A program made the translations under genes and the position numbers. The notes beneath the pieces are model-generated. The model saw nothing but the letters and a program-made list of their open reading frames with translations. It made no database searches and was not told the origin of the DNA. A stretch of 64,000 nt of DNA from CAZSDW01 sp964605705 (lineage in GTDB: Bacteria; Fidelibacterota; UBA2242), in NCBI GenBank assembly GCA_964605705.1, contig CAZSDW010000001.1, positions 62,001 to 126,000 on the forward strand, in the 5' to 3' direction. Each line of letters begins with the position of its first letter. Positions within the stretch are counted from its first letter, which is position 1. Shown here piece after piece: positions 56,286 through 64,000 of this stretch.

Positions 56286-57650
56286 CTATCTCTCCGGAGA
56301 AGCGTTGCGTAGTTTGTCGTTCATAATATTGGAAATCTGGCGTAATTCAATAAATTTTTCAACAGGAAAATCAGGATTAGCACAGGGACAAAGAGTATTA
56401 TTAGTCAGCAAGGGATCGATAGAGTCGTGAATATATCCCATCTCTTTTGATATTTCCCAAAAGCGGGTGTGTGGTATGGGCGTATAAGACGCTAACCGGG
56501 AAACGGCTCCTTGTTCGGCGATATATTTTAGCGTCTGTTCCACGTCGATAAATCGTTGTTCCGGTAGCCCCATAAGGAGATAGACTTCGATATTATTCCG
56601 TTGAAAACCGGCAGCATCTAAACAGAACAAAGCCTTTTCGAAATTGATCACGGATACTTTATTGCTGGACGACTTTTGAAATTTGGGAATAATGGACTCG
56701 AGGCTCAGGCGAATGGTTTTGAACCCGGATGCGAACATCAGTTCAGCCAGCTCGGCATTAATATCCCGGGCAAATAGCCCATTCGGTGTGTGAAACCGCA
56801 TAGAGATATTTTTCGAGACAATATTTTTCAGGATCGGAATAATGTGCTTTTCTTTATTGGTCAGCAGGGCATCATCGTAAAAAGCGACATTTTTCACTTT
56901 AAAATCATCATACAGAACAGATATTTCTGATACAATGTCAGAAACAGATCGCTGGCAGAATTGAGCGTTTAGAAATTTTGTGGCGCAGTAATCACAATTC
57001 AGGGGACACCCCCGGGATGTCAAAATACCGGCAGTCTGAAGTTCGGGATACAGGTCCCAGGGTAGCATGCCAACGTCATCGAAATCCGGAATCTTCTGAT
57101 AATCCCGTCGAATACTGGCGATTTTGTCTAACAATACCAATGCCTGTTTCTCGCCATAACCGACGATCAGATGGTCTGGTTTTATAACAGATTTTGCATG
57201 TTCTGGGAAAAGGGTTGCGTAGATACCCCCCAGTATAATTTTGCTTTGCGGGAAATATGTTTTGAGAATTTTAACTGTTTCAACGATTCCGGGGTACCAG
57301 TAGCTCATATGGGAGGTCATTAAAATCACGGCAGGTTGGCGGGCTTTTTCCAGTGACACTTTCAACTGTTGCGGTGTTGCCCCATAGAGTCCAAAGCGCC
57401 TTGGAACGTGGGCAAGGATCTCGGGTTTTGGAATAATGGTTTTATGATATTTGCCTCGTCCCGTGAGATTATTTTTTGAGTCAAACGGTCCCCATCTCAG
57501 CCGGTCGGTCAAATCCAGCAGCTCAATATCGTATCCGTATTTACGTAGAAATTTACCGATATATAATAAGCCAAGCGGTTTTGTCCAGAGGTCATAAGCG
57601 GCAAAATCAGCGATCCAGGGATTAACAAGTAAAATGTGACGTTTTTCCAT
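56286..57650 (-). CDS. B12-binding radical SAM protein
   Basis: The iron-sulphur motif CPLNCDYC has C215, C219 and C222. Before it, a B12-like Rossmann region (VILMTSHMSYWYPGIVETVKILKTYFPQSKIILGGIYATLFPEHA) has the shape of cobalamin-binding radical SAM enzymes. MGLPEQRFIDVEQTLKYIAEQG near residue 365 is a common C-terminal element. The reaction is unknown. It is divergent from two glycosyltransferase genes and co-transcribed with DUF4416. Confidence 0.9.
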   Translation of the reverse strand: MEKRHILLVNPWIADFAAYDLWTKPLGLLYIGKFLRKYGYDIELLDLTDRLRWGPFDSKNNLTGRGKYHKTIIPKPEILAHVPRRFGLYGATPQQLKVSLEKARQPAVILMTSHMSYWYPGIVETVKILKTYFPQSKIILGGIYATLFPEHAKSVIKPDHLIVGYGEKQALVLLDKIASIRRDYQKIPDFDDVGMLPWDLYPELQTAGILTSRGCPLNCDYCATKFLNAQFCQRSVSDIVSEISVLYDDFKVKNVAFYDDALLTNKEKHIIPILKNIVSKNISMRFHTPNGLFARDINAELAELMFASGFKTIRLSLESIIPKFQKSSSNKVSVINFEKALFCLDAAGFQRNNIEVYLLMGLPEQRFIDVEQTLKYIAEQGAVSRLASYTPIPHTRFWEISKEMGYIHDSIDPLLTNNTLCPCANPDFPVEKFIELRQISNIMNDKLRNASPER

Positions 57651-57779
57651 TGACGAAAGCTACAACTCATCATGGGTTCTTCCAATGCCATAGTTATTAA
57701 ATCGGTTTGTGAAGAAGCCTAAATAATGCTAACTTTGCCGGTCAAGCTGGCTGATGAAAAAAAGCAAAAGAAATAATTT

Positions 57780-58889
57780 GTGAACAAAAATCTAAAAGCT
57801 CTGAAAAATAAACGTATTCTTTATACCGTTTTAAACTGGGGTTTGGGGCACGCCTGCGAATCGGTTCCACAGATCAGATTATTGAAAACCAACAACACTG
57901 TTTTTCTAGCGGCGGCTGGGCGAGCAGCGGTGTTTCTAAAGTCTGAATTCCCGGCTTTGCCATTTTATAATCTGCCGGATCATACCGTTAATTATGCCCG
58001 CAATCGTATCCTGGTGATTCCGAAATTAATCGTACATGTTCCGGGATTACTGCTTGGTCTGTGGCGGGAGCACCGTCGGGTTGAACAACTGGTTGAAGAG
58101 TTGAAGATCGATGCTGTGATATCAGCCAACCGGTATGGCGCCTATTCAATCCGGGTTCCGAGCTATTTTGTGACCCATCAATTGCGGTTTAAACTACCCG
58201 GGATTTTTTCTGTTTTTGAAATCATTTCGGAATGGTTTAACCGCTGGTATTTTAGAAAGTACACCCGGATTCTTATTCTGGATGAAAAAGGTTCCGAAAA
58301 TCTTTCCGGAGACCTGAGCCATTCGGGGAGAATCATCCGGCATCCAAAATTACATTATATCGGTATCTGGACATCGATTGAAAAACAGGCGATTCTGGAA
58401 GATATTGATATATTGGCAATCATTTCCGGACCCGAACCACAGCGGGAATTTTTTGCCGAGAAAATAATCGAACAATTAAGAACAATTCCGGGTAAAAGAA
58501 TTGTTGTATTGGGTAAACCGGAAGCAGGGCAAGCAGAATATGTTGTGGACGGTATCGAAGTGTCGAACTTTAGAAGCAGGTCAGAAATCAATGAATTGTT
58601 AAATCGGGCAAAATTGGTTATTTGCCGTTCGGGTTATGCGTCACTGGCGGAATTTGTTGCGCTTAGAAAACCGGCGCTGATTATCCCGACTCCGGGTCAG
58701 ACCGAACAGGAATATTTAGCAAGTTACCTCATGAAGAAGGGCTATTTTTATTCGACAAAGCAGAGCAAGTTGAATTTGTCGGATAGCATCCCGATTGTCT
58801 GGGAATTCTGCCGGATACACGACATTGATTTTACGGTTAATCAGGAACGTTTGTTCTGGAATGCGTTGGAGGTTGATGCTAATGATTGA
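57780..58889 (+). CDS. MurG-like glycosyltransferase
   Basis: The N-terminus (RILYTVLNWGLGHACESVPQIRLLK) has the nucleotide-sugar glycosyltransferase start, and the C-terminal domain has VICRSGYASLAEFVALRKPALIIPTPGQTEQEYLASYL, matching the UDP-binding end of the GT28/MurG type. Length 369 is typical. It starts at TTG without a visible ribosome site. Donor and acceptor are unknown; the next gene is a GT2 enzyme, suggesting envelope polysaccharide or glycolipid synthesis. Confidence 0.82.
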   Translation: MNKNLKALKNKRILYTVLNWGLGHACESVPQIRLLKTNNTVFLAAAGRAAVFLKSEFPALPFYNLPDHTVNYARNRILVIPKLIVHVPGLLLGLWREHRRVEQLVEELKIDAVISANRYGAYSIRVPSYFVTHQLRFKLPGIFSVFEIISEWFNRWYFRKYTRILILDEKGSENLSGDLSHSGRIIRHPKLHYIGIWTSIEKQAILEDIDILAIISGPEPQREFFAEKIIEQLRTIPGKRIVVLGKPEAGQAEYVVDGIEVSNFRSRSEINELLNRAKLVICRSGYASLAEFVALRKPALIIPTPGQTEQEYLASYLMKKGYFYSTKQSKLNLSDSIPIVWEFCRIHDIDFTVNQERLFWNALEVDAND

Positions 58890-60036
58890 TTTTTTAAACA
58901 TCCTGTTTTTAGCAACTGCCGCGATATATGCCGGTTTCATCGTCTATTTTTTTGCAGGACTGAAGAAACTGGAAAATGATCCGCACACCGACTCACATAA
59001 AAGCCCGGGCTTTTCCGTTATTATTGCTGCGCGAAATGAAGAGGCGCATATCGAAAAAACGGTTCTGTCATTAGGCTCACAGAATTATCCTAAAAGCAGT
59101 TATGAAATTATTGTTGTTAACGATCGTTCGACGGATAAGACAGCCGAGATATTAGAGAAGTTATCGATAAGAATTGAAAATCTACGTGTTTTGACAGTTG
59201 ACCGTGTTCCGGATGGAATTTCTCCAAAGAAACACGCCTTGCGGTTAGCGGTGAAATACAGTCAATTTGATTGGATAATAACCACGGACGCCGACTGTCT
59301 CCTGATGTCCGACTTCCTGAAAAGCTACAGCTCTTTAGTAACCGACAATCTCGGTGTCGCCAGCGGATTGACTCTTTTCCATCTGGATCAGTATCGCAAC
59401 GGTTTTGAGGAACGCTGGCAGAAAATGCAAAATATCGAATTCATTTCCGAGCAGCTGGTATCTGCCGGAGCGATAGGGCACAATGTGGGATTTTCGGCGA
59501 ATGGCGCCAATCTGATGTTTCGCAAAGGGCTGTATCACCGGCGCGAGGAAGATTCCCTGAAATCGAATGTTGTTTCCGGAGATGATTTTTTTCTGATTCA
59601 AACAGCTCATCGCCTGGGATATCAGTTAAAATTCAATTTTCACCCTGCATCGGTAGTTAAAACACTGCCGGTCAGGACCTTACGGGAATTGATAAATCAG
59701 CGGGCGCGTTGGGGATCGAAAGTTGGAATGGCATCCCGACCAGTGCTGATGTTTTCAATTAATACATTCGTTTATTATCTCGCCCTGAGCATTTATGGCG
59801 CCTTGATGTTTTTTATCCCACGACTGGTCCCGGTGTTTCTTGTTTTATTGGGAGTAAAATTAATCTCAGATACCATCTATCTGATCCATGGGTACAAAAA
59901 ACTAAACCTGAAATTATCACCAACCTCCTATGTTTTAATGGCAATTTTACACGCGCCGTTTATTGTATTTTGTGTGTTGGTTGGAAATCTGTTTGGGTTT
60001 AGCTGGAAAGGGGAGCGGTACAAGTCCGCTTCCTGA
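58882..60036 (+). CDS. Membrane-associated GT2 glycosyltransferase
   Basis: An N-terminal membrane helix (MIDFLNILFLATAAIYAGFI), then the GT2 core: FSVIIAARNEEAHIEKTVLSL, VVNDRSTDKTAEIL, TDADCLL (DxD) and the acceptor-site QRARWGSK. Two or three further helices at the C-terminus (FVYYLALSIYGALMFFIP, YVLMAILHAPFIVFCVLVG). The start is ATG 58882, nine bases after GGAGG and overlapping the previous gene by eight bases. The product is probably an envelope glycan. Confidence 0.9.
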   Translation: MIDFLNILFLATAAIYAGFIVYFFAGLKKLENDPHTDSHKSPGFSVIIAARNEEAHIEKTVLSLGSQNYPKSSYEIIVVNDRSTDKTAEILEKLSIRIENLRVLTVDRVPDGISPKKHALRLAVKYSQFDWIITTDADCLLMSDFLKSYSSLVTDNLGVASGLTLFHLDQYRNGFEERWQKMQNIEFISEQLVSAGAIGHNVGFSANGANLMFRKGLYHRREEDSLKSNVVSGDDFFLIQTAHRLGYQLKFNFHPASVVKTLPVRTLRELINQRARWGSKVGMASRPVLMFSINTFVYYLALSIYGALMFFIPRLVPVFLVLLGVKLISDTIYLIHGYKKLNLKLSPTSYVLMAILHAPFIVFCVLVGNLFGFSWKGERYKSAS

Positions 60037-60113
60037 CGCTCAACAATCGTTGGAAAAAATTAGTGCCGTTCTTTGGTTGACTTAATTTCCTGCGGGAAAT
60101 CAGGCAGTTGCTT

Positions 60114-61475
60114 TTATAGAAGTATGATTGTTGCAATTGAAAAGTAAACAAGCATTCCGGTAATATCCAGTGAGGTTGTCACAATAGGACTGGTTGCAAC
60201 TGCCGGATCGACATTCAACCGTTGTAAAAGCATCGGCACCAGCGTTCCGAGAGTCGCGGCAACGAATAGCTCACAACATAAAGATACTCCGATGACCATT
60301 CCAATTAACAGGATGTTATGGGTGGCAGAATAAAAGACATTTGAAAATAGCGCCAGCAGCAGACCGAATGTGATCCCGAGAATAATACCGATCAGCATCT
60401 GCCTGAAAAGCACCCGAAATATTTGTTGAAAATTGACTCTGCCGGTTGCGAGCCCCCGTACAATGATGGTAGAAGATTGTGATCCCACATTTCCACCCAT
60501 ACCAGCCACAATCGGCATGAATGCCGCCAGGATTACAAATTTATCTAGAAGACCGTGAAAACTGACGACAATTGCCGAGACGATTAAACCCCCTACAAAG
60601 GTGGCAAAGAGCCAGGGGAACCTGATTCTGGCAGCTTGAATCGGAGTTTTCAGTAAAATATCGCGATCTTTACCAACGCCTGCCATCTGGAGAAAGTCTT
60701 CGGTGGCTTCTTCCCGGATGACATCGATAATATCATCCACGGTAACGATTCCCAGCAATTGGCGATCCCGATCGATGACCGGAATGGCGAGAAAATTGTA
60801 ACGACTGATAATCCGCGCGACTTCTTCCTGATCCGTATCCGGCTGAACCGTGATCAGCTTTGTAATCATGACATTTTTAAGAATGGTTTCCGGAGGCACC
60901 ATTAAAAGCTGTCGAAGAGAAATAACGCCGGACAGTTTATCATTTTCATCGACCACATAGATATAGAATACCATCTCTACATCTTTTTGTTCATGAATGG
61001 CGTCAATGGCTTCCTGAACCGTATCCTGTTCATTCATCTTATATGGCAAGGGAACCATGATACCACCTGCGGTATCAGGCTGATACTTCAGCAGCTCTTC
61101 GATATCTTCTGAATCGGCACTGCTCATTAGATTGAGTACCTCTTTGCCGAGCGCTTCGGGGAGTTGCGCCAGGAGATCTGCCTGATCATCGGGCGCCATT
61201 TCGCTGAGCAGCTCCGCGATATGTTTCGGGGTCATTCCTTCAAGTAATCCGATCAGGATGGATGGATCCAATTCCGGCAGGAATTCGGCTTTATAAGCTC
61301 GATCGGAGATGAGATCAAATACGGTCTCTCGCTCAATTTCCGTGAAAGATCTGAAAAGGGCAGCCAAGTCTGCCGGGTGAGTTTTCACGATCATTTTTAA
61401 TGTGTTTGAGCGGGCATTTCGGCGTATTAATCGCCGGAATGCGTCCAGCAGGATAATAAATTCGCGATCCATCAT
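60114..61475 (-). CDS. mgtE: Magnesium transporter MgtE
   Basis: An N-domain of helical repeats (LLEGMTPKHIAELLSEMAPDDQADLL), two CBS domains (residues about 135-255; VISLRQLLMVPPETIL, AIPVIDRDRQLLGIVTVDDIID) and five membrane helices ending in GITGMLVYFSIATI-type sequence, with PIVAGMGGNVGSQSSTIIVRG, the conserved pore segment. GGAGG lies five bases before the chosen ATG; the GTG at 61481 is inside that ribosome site and was not used. The CBS domains usually sense Mg and close the channel. Confidence 0.96.
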   Translation of the reverse strand: MMDREFIILLDAFRRLIRRNARSNTLKMIVKTHPADLAALFRSFTEIERETVFDLISDRAYKAEFLPELDPSILIGLLEGMTPKHIAELLSEMAPDDQADLLAQLPEALGKEVLNLMSSADSEDIEELLKYQPDTAGGIMVPLPYKMNEQDTVQEAIDAIHEQKDVEMVFYIYVVDENDKLSGVISLRQLLMVPPETILKNVMITKLITVQPDTDQEEVARIISRYNFLAIPVIDRDRQLLGIVTVDDIIDVIREEATEDFLQMAGVGKDRDILLKTPIQAARIRFPWLFATFVGGLIVSAIVVSFHGLLDKFVILAAFMPIVAGMGGNVGSQSSTIIVRGLATGRVNFQQIFRVLFRQMLIGIILGITFGLLLALFSNVFYSATHNILLIGMVIGVSLCCELFVAATLGTLVPMLLQRLNVDPAVATSPIVTTSLDITGMLVYFSIATIILL

Positions 61476-61496
61476 AAACACCTCCGGATCAAAGAA

Positions 61497-62348
61497 TTAG
61501 CTATCTGAGTTCGGTGGACTGCCGTATAAATCTTCGATAAATACAGCGTCCCTATTATTCACAATCGGGGTTATGCGAATAAACCAGCGTAACCCCCAAA
61601 TGAGTAAGACAAGCCCAAGTATCAGAACGATTGGGGAAACGTGTCCTTTGAATTCATACCATTGCAAGCTGCCCTCCGGCTGGTGTGTAAACCAGACGGC
61701 GACGCCGTTATTAATCGCATGGATGACAAATGAAATCCAGATAGAATTGGTGCGCCAGGCAACATATCCCATGAAAACACCGATGATGTAAATCTGTACG
61801 ACCCACCACGGATTAAAGTGAATAATGGCAAAAGTCAAAGCCGAATAGAGAACCGATTTTGTTATATCATTAAGCCGATATTCGAGAATACGCTGGAAAA
61901 ATCCGCGGAATATCAGTTCTTCCACAAAGGGTGCGACCAGCACGACGACACCAATAATAAAGATAGCTGATAGTGGTCCGGTAATGGTCATCATTTCCTG
62001 GATTTTTGTAAATTGATCCGGGGTGCTAATGATCATCTGGGCAATTCGATCCATTTCATCGGTCAGGATTGTCAAACCCAGCGCGATTGGAATAGCGGCT
62101 AAAATAGTATGGATCGAAACCGGGCGGATTCTGAACATTTCTCGCAAATCGTTTTGAGCCCGGCGCGCCCAGAGGAAAATGGGGATTGGCAAAAAGAGCT
62201 CGCCAATGAGCAACCCAATTTGCGCAATGGTCAGTTCATTGACAGTTGGAAACGATATTATTATGAAAACGGTAGCAATAGAGGCTAATAAAAGTCCATA
62301 AACCATTAATACTATAGCGGTTTTAATTTGTGGAATTATATTAAACAT
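61497..62348 (-). CDS. CPBP-family intramembrane metalloprotease
   Basis: Eight or so membrane helices. The CPBP/Abi motifs are VEELIFRGFFQRIL (EExxxR), ALTFAIIHF and FVIHAINN. The conserved glutamates and histidines bind the catalytic metal. Family members cleave prenylated or membrane-bound substrates, or help in bacteriocin self-immunity. The substrate here is unknown. It precedes mgtE by 15 bases in the minus unit. Confidence 0.9.
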   Translation of the reverse strand: MFNIIPQIKTAIVLMVYGLLLASIATVFIIISFPTVNELTIAQIGLLIGELFLPIPIFLWARRAQNDLREMFRIRPVSIHTILAAIPIALGLTILTDEMDRIAQMIISTPDQFTKIQEMMTITGPLSAIFIIGVVVLVAPFVEELIFRGFFQRILEYRLNDITKSVLYSALTFAIIHFNPWWVVQIYIIGVFMGYVAWRTNSIWISFVIHAINNGVAVWFTHQPEGSLQWYEFKGHVSPIVLILGLVLLIWGLRWFIRITPIVNNRDAVFIEDLYGSPPNSDS

Positions 62349-62453
62349 TATAAGGTTTTATCGTGTTAAAAGGCGAGAGAATTTAGAGAGATGGCTCGCT
62401 AAAGTCAAGGTATTCGGAAGCTAAATAGCGCGCGTTATTCCGGATTATTGGTC

Positions 62454-62978
62454 TTATTTCCCCGATAATTTTTTGAAGATATTTCGGATGATTTCGTTGT
62501 CGGTTTCTTTATAACCACTCTTATAAAGTTCTACGTTGCCGTCGGGATTTATGGCAACCAGTGTAGGGGTCACACGGGCAAAATAATTTTCAGAAATTTT
62601 TCCATAGCGATCCAGCAGCACCGGGAGCGTGTATCCCTTGGCTTCCACGAATTTTTTGACGGTTTCATTGTCCTCCCCGACATCTACGAGGAATATACTC
62701 AGGTCAGGATATTCTTTGCTAAGAGAATGTAAAAAGGGGATTTCTTTACGGCACGGGATACAGGAAGTGGAGAAAAACGATAAAATGACCGGGCCCTTCA
62801 GCTGGGAACGTGCCCGGTTGCCAGTGTAGCGACTCAGGAAAAAATCGTCTCCGTCCAGGGTTTTGGCATAGCAGCCCGGTGCCGCTGAGCCGACCTCTAA
62901 ACCCGGCATATCTACTGAAGTGGAATCTGCAAACAGAATAACCGATGACAGCATTAAAAAAAGACAAAGTTTACGCAT
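62454..62978 (-). CDS. Exported TlpA/thioredoxin-like protein
   Basis: Sec signal ending L-F-A-D, then a thioredoxin-fold domain with the redox pair C73-I-P-C76 in FFSTSCIPCRKEIPF. The later TPTLVAINPDG has the cis-proline of the fold. TlpA-type proteins reduce apocytochromes or keep periplasmic cysteines reduced. GGAG precedes the ATG by eight bases. It is one base downstream of the SpoU gene's stop, so translation is coupled. Confidence 0.9.
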   Translation of the reverse strand: MRKLCLFLMLSSVILFADSTSVDMPGLEVGSAAPGCYAKTLDGDDFFLSRYTGNRARSQLKGPVILSFFSTSCIPCRKEIPFLHSLSKEYPDLSIFLVDVGEDNETVKKFVEAKGYTLPVLLDRYGKISENYFARVTPTLVAINPDGNVELYKSGYKETDNEIIRNIFKKLSGK

Positions 62979-62979
62979 T

Positions 62980-63801
62980 CTAATGACTCCTTTTTATACG
63001 ATGTAATTCATGAATTAAAATTCCTGCCGATACAGCGAGGTTCAGTGATTCACCGGATCCAATCCGTGGAATTCCGACCGTGAAATTTGATTTATTGAGA
63101 ATAGAATTCGAAAGCCCGTGACTTTCGCTGCCTAAAACGAGCAGCCAGCGTGTCGTGGCGATTTTATCTGGCGGCTCGCCGCGGGTATCCGCCGTTATCA
63201 GATCGATGTGATTATTTGCCGCAATTGTCTGAATAAAATCAAATGGTATTTCTTGCCAGATTGCCATTCGAAACAGAGCGCCCATTGATCCCCGAACGAC
63301 TTTAGGAGAAAACGGATCGACACAGCCGGGTGATAAAAAGATGTTTTGAATTCCAAACCAATCGGCGGTTCTGAGAATTGTACCCAGGTTTCCCGGATCA
63401 TTGATTTCCCAGAGATATATCGCTGAAGAAAAATCTGTGATAATTTCTGTGGATTGCATTTCCGGTATAATCCCGGTGGCAATTATACCTTCCGGATTTT
63501 TAAGTGATGAAACAAAGTTAATATCCGACGGTGAAACGGATTTTAATACGCATTCCGGTCTCAAGGCAGATTGGACATATGACAAGGTATGGTCAGAAAT
63601 AGTATCGCTGTAGAAGATGCTTTCGAGGGGGAATTGGCTGTCGACAGCTTCTTTGACGAGTTTTTCGCCCTCAAGCAGGAAGCGTTTGTGCGAATAACGG
63701 TACTTTTTCTGATGAAGGGATTTTAGAAACTGGCGTTCTGCTTTTGTCATTGTCCGGAGCATTGATTGCGTCATATCTTCAAAATAATTACAGTGGATCA
63801 T
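62980..63801 (-). CDS. SpoU/TrmH-family RNA methyltransferase
   Basis: The three SpoU motifs are present: ISSAIYLWEINDPGNLGTILRTADWFG (near residue 130), LVLGSESHGLS (near 220) and VGIPRIGSGESLNLAVSAGILIHE (near 245), which form the knotted SAM-binding site. The N-terminal region (KKYRYSHKRFLLEGEKLVKEAV) is the usual substrate-binding extension. It methylates a 2'-hydroxyl on rRNA or tRNA; the exact target is not determined. ATG 63801 is the first start; internal ATGs are possible. Confidence 0.93.
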   Translation of the reverse strand: MIHCNYFEDMTQSMLRTMTKAERQFLKSLHQKKYRYSHKRFLLEGEKLVKEAVDSQFPLESIFYSDTISDHTLSYVQSALRPECVLKSVSPSDINFVSSLKNPEGIIATGIIPEMQSTEIITDFSSAIYLWEINDPGNLGTILRTADWFGIQNIFLSPGCVDPFSPKVVRGSMGALFRMAIWQEIPFDFIQTIAANNHIDLITADTRGEPPDKIATTRWLLVLGSESHGLSNSILNKSNFTVGIPRIGSGESLNLAVSAGILIHELHRIKRSH

Positions 63802-63906
63802 TTACCCAGTGGTTAAGTTATTCAACCACGGCAAATGTTACAAGGATCGACTTTATACTCTTGGAAAAAATTGGCGGAATATTTGAAAAAGCGATAGGCT
63901 GATATA

Positions 63907-63935
63907 AAAACGCCCCCGTTTGAAAGGAGCGTTTT
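63907..63935 (-). terminator. Terminator for a gene entering from the right
   Basis: In the minus direction AAAACGCTCC, loop, GGGGGCGTTTTT. The outer seven base pairs are exact with a mismatch inside, followed by TTTTTATAT. It lies downstream of the short frame ending at 63980 and upstream of the SpoU gene. Confidence 0.7.
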
Positions 63936-63979
63936 GTCGATAATTGGTAATTGAAAAAATTTAAAGCTGTCAGTCCGGT

Positions 63980-64000
63980 TTATTTTGCTTTTTCCAGTTT
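63980..64000 (-). CDS. Possible 3' end of a gene cut by the window
   Basis: In the minus direction the last bases read K-L-E-K-A-K then TAA. The terminator 45 bases further supports a gene ending here. Only six codons are visible, so no product can be named. Confidence 0.35.
   Translation of the reverse strand, partial: KLEKAK

Noticed and set aside
58795..58881. Upstream start for the GT2 gene at 58795
   Set aside because: The extra 29 residues overlap the MurG-like gene and precede the natural membrane helix; ATG 58882 has GGAGG at nine bases.
61476..61481. GTG 61481 as mgtE start
   Set aside because: It lies within the GGAGG ribosome site that serves the ATG downstream.

Overview
The window reads as a near-origin piece of a Gram-negative bacterial chromosome with ordinary gene density, almost no spacer DNA and no tRNA, rRNA, insertion sequence or CRISPR array that I could see. 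Outer-membrane biology is evident (SurA-type chaperones, many lipoprotein and Sec signals, beta-barrel-like proteins). The mixture of LPP20-type lipoproteins, a lamin-tail repeat protein with a C-terminal FlgD/sorting-like domain, RNase G next to L21/L27, and a DivIVA homologue in a Gram-negative fits the FCB/Calditrichota/Marinimicrobia-like candidate phyla. That placement is inference from gene content; no marker search was run. Promoter-like sites resemble TTGACA-17-TAATAT, not the Bacteroidetes TAnnTTTG type.

Layout. 1-9.4 kb (+): mnmE (5' truncated by the window), mnmG and mfd, with a perfect ParB-binding palindrome (parS) at each of the mnmE/mnmG and mnmG/mfd junctions, then three consecutive parvulin-type periplasmic isomerases. 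9419-9715: a 297-bp, very AT-rich spacer with DnaA-box-like sites, my candidate for oriC. 9.7-18.6 kb (+): dnaN, recF, dciA-like, gyrB, gyrA, a PLP-homeostasis protein, DivIVA-like and a degenerate purine-nucleoside-phosphorylase-like protein. 18.6-24.4 kb (-): a five-gene operon of exported proteins, three with LPP20-like modules. 24.5-30 kb (+): a 1.4-kaa lamin-tail repeat protein and a barrel-like protein. 30-32.8 kb (+): DnaJ/TerB protein, birA, coaX and a small membrane protein. 32.8-37 kb (-): an exported glycosidase-like protein and a HEAT-cyclophilin lipoprotein. 37.3-46.7 kb (+): TPR protein, Na/Ca exchanger, nitrilase, saccharopine-dehydrogenase-like protein, HD protein, radical SAM/DUF2344, RNase G, L21, L27. 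46.9-64 kb: mixed strands, with a degenerate OtsB-like protein, a 55-residue ferredoxin, an MFS carrier, a TolB-like/TPR protein, Nif3, a nitroreductase, a cyclase, a DUF4416/radical SAM pair divergent from two glycosyltransferases, MgtE, a CPBP protease, a TlpA-like thioredoxin and a SpoU methylase.

How it fits together. The first 18 kb is replication and chromosome maintenance machinery: sliding clamp, gap repair, helicase loader and gyrase sit around the putative origin and parS pair. The most interesting points are the oriC/parS arrangement, the LPP20-module secretory operon, two genes (gyrB and the HEAT-cyclophilin lipoprotein) whose N-termini are encoded without any ATG/GTG/TTG start, and several proteins that keep a family fold but have lost catalytic residues.

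Limits: everything was read by eye. Family names come from motif recognition, not from searches, and start sites are judged from Shine-Dalgarno spacing and signal-peptide position.
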